Shown here in pieces: positions 19,022 to 26,042 of a stretch of 64,000 nt of DNA. Within the stretch, counting starts at the first letter, position 1, and the number at the start of each line of letters is the position of its first letter. The position numbers were made by a program, and so were the translations under genes. This DNA is from Bacteroidales bacterium. GTDB taxonomy: Bacteria > Bacteroidota > Bacteroidia > Bacteroidales > Bacteroidaceae. Location: positions 17,023 through 81,022 of the forward strand of contig JAUMXY010000004.1 in NCBI GenBank assembly GCA_030528885.1, written 5' to 3'. The notes below the pieces were generated by a model. It did not search any database. It had not been told where the DNA came from and was given only the letters and a program-made list of their open reading frames with translations.

Positions 19022-19723
19022 ATGAAGCATAGCGAAATCATACAACGCATATTGCAGAATTATCTGTTTGGTATTGCCATAGCATTTGTGTTGTTGGCGA
19101 TAGCATCTTGGTTGGCAAGCATCTATATAGACGGAATAGAAGGTCTTCTTACGCCCAAAGGGATGAGATGGATTTGTAGCAGTCTTGTTGCAAATTTTAG
19201 CACTGTTCCTTTAGCGCACCTTCTGCTTGGCTTCATGTCTATTAGCGTTCTTCGTGAATCAGGCCTCTTCAAGATTTTTCATGGGCATTTGTCATTAAAG
19301 CAAACAAGGGCATTGCAAATCACAAGCATTTCAGCAGCCATCATTCTTGTAGCGTTCTCCTTGCTTCTTTTCTTGCCCAACGCTTTGCTTCTTAGTGCCT
19401 TCGGTACGATTGCAGGCTCTTCTTTCACCAGAGGATTATATGGGATTGCCGCTTGCTTCGCCATCGCTATAGGAAATATTTATGGCTACACATCTGGTAA
19501 ATTCATAGGGATGCAGGATTTCATCCGTGCTCACATAAGCATATTCCCCCATGTCGCAAGCTATTTTGTCATTCTTTTTTTGGCCAGCCAGTTTGTATGC
19601 GGCCTTGAGTTTACGGAAATTTTCTCTCTTTTCGACAGAGGCGGCACATGTCTTGCTGCCATTCGCTGCTTGCTCTATTACTCTCCTTTGGTTTTGTATG
19701 CCTTGCGTGCTGTTATCAGATAG
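19022..19723 (+). CDS. Polytopic membrane protein, AbgT-like N-terminal half
   Basis: 233 residues with about six hydrophobic helices and no signal peptide. LLTPKGMRWICSSLVANFS followed by LLGFMSISVLRESGL resembles the N-terminal region of AbgT-family p-aminobenzoyl-glutamate transporters, but the protein is less than half the usual 500 residues. It could be a distinct short family or a shortened transporter. It follows the two-component pair on the same strand and may be regulated by it. Its 3' end lies 13 bp from the convergent nth gene. Confidence 0.6.
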   Translation: MKHSEIIQRILQNYLFGIAIAFVLLAIASWLASIYIDGIEGLLTPKGMRWICSSLVANFSTVPLAHLLLGFMSISVLRESGLFKIFHGHLSLKQTRALQITSISAAIILVAFSLLLFLPNALLLSAFGTIAGSSFTRGLYGIAACFAIAIGNIYGYTSGKFIGMQDFIRAHISIFPHVASYFVILFLASQFVCGLEFTEIFSLFDRGGTCLAAIRCLLYYSPLVLYALRAVIR

Positions 19724-19736
19724 AGAAACCATCTGT

Positions 19737-20381
19737 TTATTTCCTTCTTGCGGCAAATTCTTTACAAGCATTTTTTATTCCGCATTCCTCGCATAGCGGT
19801 CTTTGGCTTTTGCAGACGTATCTTCCATGAAGTATCAACCAATGGTGCGCTCGAGCGACCACGTGAGAGGGGAAGTACTTTATCAGTTCCTGTTCGACAG
19901 CATATGGTGTTGTGCTTTTGGGGGATACCAATCCGATGCGGTGGCTGACACGAAACACATGTGTGTCAACTGCCATTTTAGCTTGCTTGAATGCAACGCT
20001 TAGGATGACATTTGCGGTTTTTCTTCCTACACCAGGAAGGGCAACGAGGGCGTCGAAGTCACTAGGAACATTCCCTTCATGCTTTTCAACCAACTGCTTG
20101 GCCATCTGCACAAGATGTTCTGCTTTGTTGTTGGGATAGCTGACCGACTTGATGTATTGGTAGATGACATCTTTTGATGTGTTTGCCAATGTAGATGGTG
20201 TAGGAAAGGCTTCAAAAAGCGCTGGGGTGACAAGGTTGACCCTTTTGTCTGTGCATTGTGCTGACAGCATAACGGCACAGAGCAGTTCAAACGTGTTCCT
20301 GTAATTGAGCTCTGTTGCTGCTTCTGGCATCGATTGCTCAAAGTGGCTGATGATGAAAAGGTAGCGGTCTTTCTTGGTCAT
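19737..20381 (-). CDS. nth: Endonuclease III (DNA glycosylase/AP lyase)
   Basis: Base-excision repair enzyme removing oxidised pyrimidines and cleaving abasic sites. 214 residues, standard length. The helix-hairpin-helix LPGVGRKTANVIL contains the catalytic Lys, AVDTHVFRVSHR contains the catalytic Asp, LLSAQCTDKRVN is the family signature, and the C-terminal CKSQRPLCEECGIKNAC provides the four cysteines (C-x6-C-x2-C-x5-C) of the 4Fe-4S cluster. It lies downstream of rpmA on the same strand but a strong terminator separates them. Confidence 0.95.
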   Translation of the reverse strand: MTKKDRYLFIISHFEQSMPEAATELNYRNTFELLCAVMLSAQCTDKRVNLVTPALFEAFPTPSTLANTSKDVIYQYIKSVSYPNNKAEHLVQMAKQLVEKHEGNVPSDFDALVALPGVGRKTANVILSVAFKQAKMAVDTHVFRVSHRIGLVSPKSTTPYAVEQELIKYFPSHVVARAHHWLILHGRYVCKSQRPLCEECGIKNACKEFAARRK

Positions 20382-20495
20382 GTTGCATAAAACGGGATTT
20401 GTCTTTGGAAGAAGTGGAGTAGGGAAACGCTAATGGTTGCTTGTGGAATGAGCTTGTTTCCCACCTCGTCTTCTCCTTGCTTAGGAAACGGGATG

Positions 20496-20542
20496 AAAAA
20501 ACAGACAACAATTGTCATCAAATGATGCACAACTGTTGTCTG
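20496..20542 (-). terminator. Rho-independent terminator of rplU-rpmA
   Basis: Reading the minus strand, CAGACAACAGTTGT pairs with ACAATTGTTGTCTG (one G-U) and is followed by six T residues, 25 bp after the rpmA stop. It is a textbook intrinsic terminator. Confidence 0.85.
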
Positions 20543-20566
20543 CTATAGTCTAGTTGTATGAATCAA

Positions 20567-20836
20567 TTATGCTTCAGCAACTGGTGTTGGCACGATAGAT
20601 ACCGTGCTGCGATTTTCGCGACCACGCTTGAAAACAACAATTCCATCGATGAGAGCGTAGAGCGTGTCATCCTTGCCAATGCCTACATTCTTGCCAGGAT
20701 AGTGCTTTGTGCCACGCTGGCGTACGATGATATTGCCTGCTTTTACTTTCTCACCACCGAAGTGCTTCAAACCGAGTCTTTTTGAGTGTGACTCACGGCC
20801 GTTCTTAGAACTACCTACACCTTTTTTATGTGCCAT
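20567..20836 (-). CDS. rpmA: 50S ribosomal protein L27
   Basis: 89 residues beginning [16 protein letters not shown], the conserved L27 N-terminus that reaches the peptidyl-transferase centre, then [20 protein letters not shown] and [13 protein letters not shown]. No N-terminal extension needing protease processing, unlike Firmicutes L27. It is second in the rplU-rpmA operon with a 59-bp gap. Confidence 0.97.
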   Translation of the reverse strand: MAHKKGVGSSKNGRESHSKRLGLKHFGGEKVKAGNIIVRQRGTKHYPGKNVGIGKDDTLYALIDGIVVFKRGRENRSTVSIVPTPVAEA

Positions 20837-20895
20837 GTTGGATAAACTTCTTAAAGATTAAAAAATGAAAAATAAAGTCTGTAAAGCTGCAATCA

Positions 20896-21213
20896 TTATG
20901 CAACAACTGACTTTACAAGAACCTGAGTGAACTGCTCACGATGGCCTCTGAGCTTGCGATAGCCCTTGCGGCGACGCTTGTGGAATACGAGTACCTTGTC
21001 ACCCTTGATGAGTGGAACAAGAACTTCGAGAACAACTTTTGCGCCTTCTACAGTTGGAGTACCAACCTTTACAACACCGTCGTTGTCAGCCAACAACACT
21101 TTCTCAATCTCAACAGTTGCACCAGTCTCCACATTCTGCATGTGATGAACGTAGAGTTTCTTGCCTTCCTCTACCTTGAACTGCTGACCCTGAATTTCTG
21201 CAATTACGTACAT
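20896..21213 (-). CDS. rplU: 50S ribosomal protein L21
   Basis: 105 residues starting [20 protein letters not shown], with the conserved [20 protein letters not shown] near the C-terminus. A longer in-frame start exists 90 bp upstream, but its residues look like translated leader and the promoter leaves about 80 bases of 5' untranslated RNA. That leader contains short inverted segments (GCAAGCGC and GGTGCTTCGC regions) that could support autogenous control. It is first in the operon with rpmA. Confidence 0.97.
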   Translation of the reverse strand: MYVIAEIQGQQFKVEEGKKLYVHHMQNVETGATVEIEKVLLADNDGVVKVGTPTVEGAKVVLEVLVPLIKGDKVLVFHKRRRKGYRKLRGHREQFTQVLVKSVVA

Positions 21214-21300
21214 TTTGTTTTTAATTGTTTTAGGGTTGAATCGGCAGGCGAAGCACCTTGTGCGCTTGCTTTTCCGAGCCTTTCCGACATAAATCGGCTG

Positions 21301-21331
21301 CAAAGATACGGCTTTTTCGCAAATTGACCAA
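21301..21331 (-). promoter_or_regulatory. Bacteroidota promoter for rplU-rpmA
   Basis: Minus strand TTG at 21329-21331, 20-bp spacer, TATCTTTG at 21301-21308. It gives a leader of roughly 80 bases before the L21 start. Confidence 0.75.
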
Positions 21332-21435
21332 ACTTTTTTGTTGTTTTTTCATGATTAAAGTTGGCACAGGTCTCTAAAGGCTATTCAATTATTGTACAAG
21401 AAAACTTCAATTTTACGTTTTTTACGAGAATAATC

Positions 21436-21466
21436 TTGTGGATTGTGTTTTTATTATGTATATTTG
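21436..21466 (+). promoter_or_regulatory. Bacteroidota promoter upstream of the acyltransferase
   Basis: TTG at 21436-21438, 20-bp spacer, TATATTTG at 21459-21466. The transcript would cross about 340 bases before the acyltransferase start. That stretch (21470-21811) has no gene I can support well. Confidence 0.6.
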
Positions 21467-21507
21467 CAGTTGCTAACAAGATGGCTCGGATTTCGGTAGA
21501 TGTTTGA

Positions 21508-21819
21508 GTGATGTATGTGAGCGCTACATTTTGGAAATGCGTCGCTGACGCTTTGTTTTTGGCAATTCGAAATTACCACAAAAGAATAATGGAGTCAAGA
21601 ACATTGCAGAGGTTGGTGCTACGGGTCGGTATGTTCCGCCTCGTTAAGCGTGCTGGGGCTTCTTGGGCTTCACGCACGCTTTTACGGGTGTTTGCTATAT
21701 ACCAACGGCGTGGGTGTCACTCTGTCTCGTTTACTCCTATAGGCTGTGGTAGGCCTCGAATTGCAAACGAGCAGAAGGTAGGCACCCCGCTTTTTCTTTT
21801 GTGGTTAATGATTGGATAA
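21508..21819 (+). CDS. Doubtful 103-codon reading frame
   Basis: An open frame starting about 35 bases after a good promoter and overlapping the acyltransferase start by 8 bases. The product is Arg- and Cys-rich with no recognised domain (for example KRAGASWASRTLLRVFAIYQ), and base composition rises in its middle compared with the downstream gene. It may be a leader peptide, a decayed gene or chance. Listed because nothing else explains this 340-base leader region. Confidence 0.2.
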   Translation: MMYVSATFWKCVADALFLAIRNYHKRIMESRTLQRLVLRVGMFRLVKRAGASWASRTLLRVFAIYQRRGCHSVSFTPIGCGRPRIANEQKVGTPLFLLWLMIG

Positions 21820-22558
21820 TCTTGCTATTAAAATATGTTCGATTTTGGGTGCTTTGCGGACAGGCTTATATAAAACTGCGGCTGTGAATTCTGTTGTAAA
21901 ACTTTTTAAGAAAGTGGATTTGTTGAAAACTGTTTATTTCAATTTCCATTATTTCCCCTTTAAGGTGGCTGTACGCATGCCTTTTTTCATTTATAAGCGT
22001 TCGGAACTTTACCTGATGAAAGGAAAAATCATAATTGATGCTCCTGTTAAAACGGGAATGGTAAAATTGGGTCCACATGGACTGGGTACTCAGGATTTAT
22101 TATATTCCAGAACAATGTGGCAGGTTGCAGGAACGCTGGTAGTCAAAGGAAAGACGAATATTGGACGAGGTTGCAAAATAAGTGTGGGAAAAGAGGCTGT
22201 ATTGACTTTGGGAAAAGATTTTCAGATAACAGGTAATTCCGAGATAATATGCCAAAAAGAAATTACCTTTGGCAATGATTGTTTGTTGTCATGGGATATT
22301 CTCATGATGGATACTGACTTCCATCAGATTGTTAATGAGGGTGGAGAAATTATTAATGCTCCCATGCCAATCAGTATTGGAAACCATGTGTGGATTGGCT
22401 GTCGTAATACGATACTAAAAGGGGTAACAATCGCTGATAATAATGTGGTTTCTGCAAATTCTACAGTAACACGTAGTATTGATGAGTCCAATTGTGTTAT
22501 CGGTGGACATGGGAAAACAGTAGGTGTTATCAAGCGAGGGGTTGGATGGCGTCATTAG
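21812..22558 (+). CDS. Left-handed beta-helix acyltransferase (hexapeptide repeat)
   Basis: 248 residues. The C-terminal two-thirds (about 105-240) carries hexapeptide repeats such as TNIGRGCKISVGKEAVLTLG and ISIGNHVWIG, and a maltose/galactoside O-acetyltransferase-like end with TVTRSI. DTDFHQI supplies the likely catalytic His. It probably acetylates a surface glycan precursor; the acceptor is unknown. The start is unusual: a TTG immediately after an in-frame TGA, and the first in-frame ATG is about 54 codons in, after conserved N-terminal residues (YFNFHYFPFKVA). It is a lone glycan-modification gene with no neighbouring glycosyltransferase cluster. Confidence 0.85.
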   Translation: MDNLAIKICSILGALRTGLYKTAAVNSVVKLFKKVDLLKTVYFNFHYFPFKVAVRMPFFIYKRSELYLMKGKIIIDAPVKTGMVKLGPHGLGTQDLLYSRTMWQVAGTLVVKGKTNIGRGCKISVGKEAVLTLGKDFQITGNSEIICQKEITFGNDCLLSWDILMMDTDFHQIVNEGGEIINAPMPISIGNHVWIGCRNTILKGVTIADNNVVSANSTVTRSIDESNCVIGGHGKTVGVIKRGVGWRH

Positions 22559-22924
22559 TTTTTTGTCAGATATAGCTGGTAAGTTCTCCTTTTCCGATAC
22601 TTTTTAATGTTCTTGTGGTGGTGATATGCTTTTTCTTGTTCCCGTTACAAAATCAATGGTTCTTTTTGAATCTGCAACATGCAACAGTCATTTGGGGCGA
22701 TAAATGTCTTGAAGGTGAAGATGTAGGGTGTTTTTCTACTATCTGTTTTGTTGTTAACGGAAATAACCGTAATTTTGTATTGAATCGGTTGATTCTATGT
22801 GCATGATTGGAGAGTTTGACGGGGGCTTGTATCCCCCTCCTAAAGAGCCGTTTTTAATCTCGCTCCATCTGTACTACCATCTATCTGATTTCCCCTGATT
22901 AGTTGCAGAAACAACACGTTTTTT
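22559..22924 (+). other. Intergenic stretch before the EamA transporter
   Basis: No supportable gene. It holds a promoter candidate (TTG at 22748-22750, 19-bp gap, TAATTTTG at 22770-22777) and a small GGGGG/CCCCC hairpin at 22821-22837. The leader to the next gene would be about 140 bases. Confidence 0.45.
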
Positions 22925-23815
22925 ATGAAAAAGCTGAGTAGAAACGCTATCATTGGATATCCTGCGGGTATCATTTCGGGCATCGCCTACGGGCTTAACC
23001 CTTTGTTTGCAAAGCCATTGATGAGCAATGGGGCTGCTGTGGAGTCTATCCTCTTCTTTCGCTACTTGTTTGCGGTGGTCATGCTGGGCGCTTTCCTGTG
23101 GATCAGCAGCAGGAGCTTCAAGGTCTCTGTCAAGCAGGCGGCTGTGCTGATTGTGCTAGGACTCCTCTATGCTGCCAGCAGCCTGTGCCTCTTCGAAGCG
23201 TATAACTACATCGCTTCGGGGCTGGCTACCACGCTTGTGTTCCTTTCGCCTGTGCTCGTGGCTATCATCATGGCGTGTCTGGGCGTTGTGCCCTCATGGT
23301 CTGTGTGGCTTGCCATTGTTGCTACGTTTGGAGGTGTGTTCATCATGGCGCAGGGCAGCGGAAACGAAGTGATAGACCCCTTGGGTGTGGTCTTGTCGCT
23401 AGGTTCGGCGCTTGCGTATGCGCTCTTTGTCGTGGTCATCAACCGCAGCAAGGTGATTGCGGGCATCTCTCACACGCTGCTCACTTTCTATGCGCTGGCG
23501 GTCGGCATGCTTGTGTTCATGGGAAAGTTGCTCCTTTCTGATGCTCCTGTCACGGCTGGCATTGACAGTGGTTCTGCATGGCTGTGCATTGTCGGGCATG
23601 CGCTGCTGCCCACCATTGTCTCTATTGCCACCCTTGCCGTTGCCACGCGTAACATCGGTGCCACCAAGGCTACTGTGCTGGGCGTGTTTGAACCAATAGC
23701 GGCCATACTTGTAGGCACCATCGTGTTTGACGAGCCGCTCACGATGAGTATCGTGGCTGGCATCGGCATATCTGTCGTGGCTGTCACCGTGATGATTGCG
23801 CTGACGAAGCGGTAG
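22925..23815 (+). CDS. EamA/DMT-family transporter
   Basis: 296 residues with about ten membrane helices in two EamA repeats. The first repeat has GLNPLFAKPLMSNGAAVE and SSLCLFEAYNYIASGLAT, the second ALAYALFVVVINRSKV and the typical ending FEPIAAILVGTIVFDEPLT. It is an inner-membrane drug/metabolite exporter; the substrate is unknown. The gene is visibly richer in G and C than the acyltransferase before it, and this bias continues through rarA, so the block at 22.9-25.8 kb may have a different history or simply different codon selection. Confidence 0.88.
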   Translation: MKKLSRNAIIGYPAGIISGIAYGLNPLFAKPLMSNGAAVESILFFRYLFAVVMLGAFLWISSRSFKVSVKQAAVLIVLGLLYAASSLCLFEAYNYIASGLATTLVFLSPVLVAIIMACLGVVPSWSVWLAIVATFGGVFIMAQGSGNEVIDPLGVVLSLGSALAYALFVVVINRSKVIAGISHTLLTFYALAVGMLVFMGKLLLSDAPVTAGIDSGSAWLCIVGHALLPTIVSIATLAVATRNIGATKATVLGVFEPIAAILVGTIVFDEPLTMSIVAGIGISVVAVTVMIALTKR

Positions 23816-23867
23816 CGCGTTTCTGTCTGAATTTGAATAAATGTATAACGGTTGAAATCTGAAAGTA

Positions 23868-24350
23868 ATGATGAAAGAGAACGAGTTAATTTCCTGCGAG
23901 AATTCTGTTGAGAAGCAGGCTGAAGGACAGGGAAGCTTTTTGCTGGAGCGTTTTCTCAAGGCTCAGCGATGGATGTATGCACAAGCCTTGGAGGAGTTGA
24001 AAGGCGGTCAAAAGGTGTCTCACTGGATATGGTACATCTTTCCGCAGCTGAAGGGGCTGGGAGCAAGCCCCAATTCTCGGTATTATGGAGTTGAGGGGAA
24101 GGAGGAGGCCCGGGCGTATCTGTATCACCCTGTTCTGGGCGAGAGATTGCGAGAGGTTACTTCTGTGTTGTTGAGCTTGGAGGGGAAGGATGTTCGGGAT
24201 ATCTTCGGTGATTTGGATGCAATGAAAGTCCGTTCCTGCATGACGCTCTTCAACGAAGTGGCGGAGGATGACTTGTTCCAACAGGTTCTTGACCGCTGTT
24301 ATGATGGGAGTGCTGACATGTATACGTTGGAACTCTTGAAAAGAATGTGA
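23868..24350 (+). CDS. DUF1810 family protein
   Basis: 160 residues, cytoplasmic. Family hallmarks: FLKAQRWMYAQALEELKGG, KVSHWIWYIFPQLKGLG, SRYYGVEGKEEARAYL and DLDAMKVRSCMTLF. DUF1810 proteins have no established function; some databases call them calpastatin, a name with no support here. The gene stands 52 bp after the EamA gene and may share its transcript, while the next gene (rarA) has its own promoter. Confidence 0.85.
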   Translation: MMKENELISCENSVEKQAEGQGSFLLERFLKAQRWMYAQALEELKGGQKVSHWIWYIFPQLKGLGASPNSRYYGVEGKEEARAYLYHPVLGERLREVTSVLLSLEGKDVRDIFGDLDAMKVRSCMTLFNEVAEDDLFQQVLDRCYDGSADMYTLELLKRM

Positions 24351-24441
24351 TTTCTCAGAATGAGCGCATGGGTGGGTAGGGCGTTTCTGCCAGCTAGAAG
24401 GCGATGTGCTGGTGGTGGGAAAGAAAAAGGTGCTCTTTTTC

Positions 24442-24472
24442 TTGTTCTCTTTTCTTGTTTTTTGTACCTTTG
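24442..24472 (+). promoter_or_regulatory. Bacteroidota promoter for rarA
   Basis: TTG at 24442-24444, 20-bp spacer, TACCTTTG at 24465-24472. It lies inside an apparent N-terminal extension of the rarA frame and therefore shows the true start is downstream. Confidence 0.75.
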
Positions 24473-24504
24473 CCGTTCACAAATCAATATACGAGTGTAG
24501 AAAT

Positions 24505-25782
24505 ATGCAACCGTTAGCTGAGAGATTGCGTCCACAGACGCTGGACGACTACATAGGGCAGAAGCACCTTGTGGGTGAGGGGGCTGTGATTCGCCGCATG
24601 ATTGAGCAGAAGCGCATCTCCTCGTTCATCCTGTGGGGACCGCCTGGAGTGGGGAAGACCACGCTGGCGAATATCATAGCCAAGACGCTGGATGTGCCGT
24701 TCTTCACGCTGAGCGCCGTCACTTCGGGCGTGAAGGATGTGCGTGAGGTGATTGAGAAGGCGAAAGCCAGCAGCTTCTTCGGCCATGTGAGAGGGGGCGT
24801 GTCGCCCATTCTTTTCATAGATGAAATACACCGCTTCTCGAAGTCGCAGCAGGACAGCCTTCTCGGAGCTGTGGAGCAGGGGACGGTGACGCTGATTGGT
24901 GCCACGACGGAGAACCCTTCGTTTGAAGTTATCCGCCCGCTCTTGAGCCGATGCCAGGTGTATGTGCTGAAGAGCCTGGAGGTGGAGGATTTGCAGGGCT
25001 TGCTTGAGCATGCGCTGAAGACGGATGTGTTTCTGAAGGAGAAGGAAATTGATGTGCAGGAGACGGCTGCCATGATGCGATACAGCGGTGGAGACGCACG
25101 CAAGTTCTTGAATATTCTTGAACTTGTAACGGAAACATCTTCAGTCATCAATGATGATGTGGTTACAGAAACGCTTCAGCAGAATCCGTTGGCGTATGAC
25201 AAGGACGGAGAGATGCACTACGACCTCATATCTGCATTCATCAAGAGCATTCGAGGCAGTGACCCTGATGCCGCTATTTACTATCTGGCGCGAATGATTG
25301 AAGGAGGGGAAGATCCTATCTTTATCGCACGTCGTCTGGTCATCTCTGCCAGTGAGGATGTGGGGCTGGCTAACCCCAATGCTTTGCTGCTTGCCAATGC
25401 TGCTTTCGACACGGTGTCGAAGATTGGCATGCCCGAGGGGCGCATACCGCTTGCCGAGGCGACTGTCTATCTGGCAACCTCGCCCAAGAGCAATTCTGCT
25501 TATGAGGCAATCAATGCAGCGTTGGAGTATGTGAGAGAAACAGGCAACTTGCCTGTGCCGCTTCATTTACGCAACGCTCCGACAAAACTGATGTCGCAGC
25601 TTGGCTATGGCAAGGATTACAAATATGCTCATGCTTACAAGGGGCATTTCGTGGAGCAGCAGTTCCTGCCTGACGATGCCCAAGAGGAACGATTCTGGGT
25701 GCCGCAGGAGAATGCTTCGGAAGGTAAACTGCAAGAGCGCATGAAGCAGTTGTGGGGAGAGCGATTTACGAAGAACGATTAG
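24505..25782 (+). CDS. rarA: Replication-associated recombination protein A (AAA+ ATPase)
   Basis: 425 residues from MQPLAERLRPQTLDDYIGQ. Walker A WGPPGVGKTT, Walker B ILFIDEIHRFSKSQQD, sensor GATTENPSFEV, and the C-terminal MgsA domain with SIRGSDPDAAIYYLARM and RRLVISASEDVGLANP. It acts at stalled replication forks in the cytoplasm, related to clamp-loader subunits. The upstream 33 codons of the open frame are hydrophobic and overlap the promoter, so they were excluded. A strong terminator follows. Confidence 0.95.
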   Translation: MQPLAERLRPQTLDDYIGQKHLVGEGAVIRRMIEQKRISSFILWGPPGVGKTTLANIIAKTLDVPFFTLSAVTSGVKDVREVIEKAKASSFFGHVRGGVSPILFIDEIHRFSKSQQDSLLGAVEQGTVTLIGATTENPSFEVIRPLLSRCQVYVLKSLEVEDLQGLLEHALKTDVFLKEKEIDVQETAAMMRYSGGDARKFLNILELVTETSSVINDDVVTETLQQNPLAYDKDGEMHYDLISAFIKSIRGSDPDAAIYYLARMIEGGEDPIFIARRLVISASEDVGLANPNALLLANAAFDTVSKIGMPEGRIPLAEATVYLATSPKSNSAYEAINAALEYVRETGNLPVPLHLRNAPTKLMSQLGYGKDYKYAHAYKGHFVEQQFLPDDAQEERFWVPQENASEGKLQERMKQLWGERFTKND

Positions 25783-25808
25783 CATTAAATAGCTGCCAAG
25801 GAACTTTT

Positions 25809-25856
25809 AAGTCATAAAAAAGGTGCTTTTCACTCTTTTTATGACTTATTTTTGTT
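25809..25856 (+). terminator. Rho-independent terminator of rarA
   Basis: AAGTCATAAAAA at 25809-25820 pairs perfectly with TTTTTATGACTT at 25836-25847, followed by a T-rich tail. It is 27 bp after the rarA stop. Confidence 0.8.
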
Positions 25857-26042
25857 TTTTCTTTTGCAGTTTTGATAAAAATGCCATACCTTTACCGATG
25901 CAAATAGTTTTTTAGATAAAACTTGCCTGATTAACTAACTTTACTGATTATACAGAGACCTTTGCGATAGGAGAACGAAAGCCCTGTTGCGAGTGTCGTG
26001 TTTTTGTATGGAATCATCATTATCAATAAAGTAATAACAATC

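Noticed and set aside
21214-21303. Thirty-residue N-terminal extension of L21
   Set aside because: L21 begins at MYVIAEI; the upstream part is the untranslated leader after the promoter.
22615-22806. 63-codon plus-strand frame before the EamA gene
   Set aside because: Low-complexity, no homology signature, and it covers the likely EamA promoter.
24406-24504. Hydrophobic N-terminal extension of RarA
   Set aside because: A consensus promoter lies inside it and RarA is cytoplasmic; translated leader only.
25431-25444. CCCGAGGGG match inside rarA resembling the 65-bp element
   Set aside because: Short chance match within a conserved coding region, without the other units.
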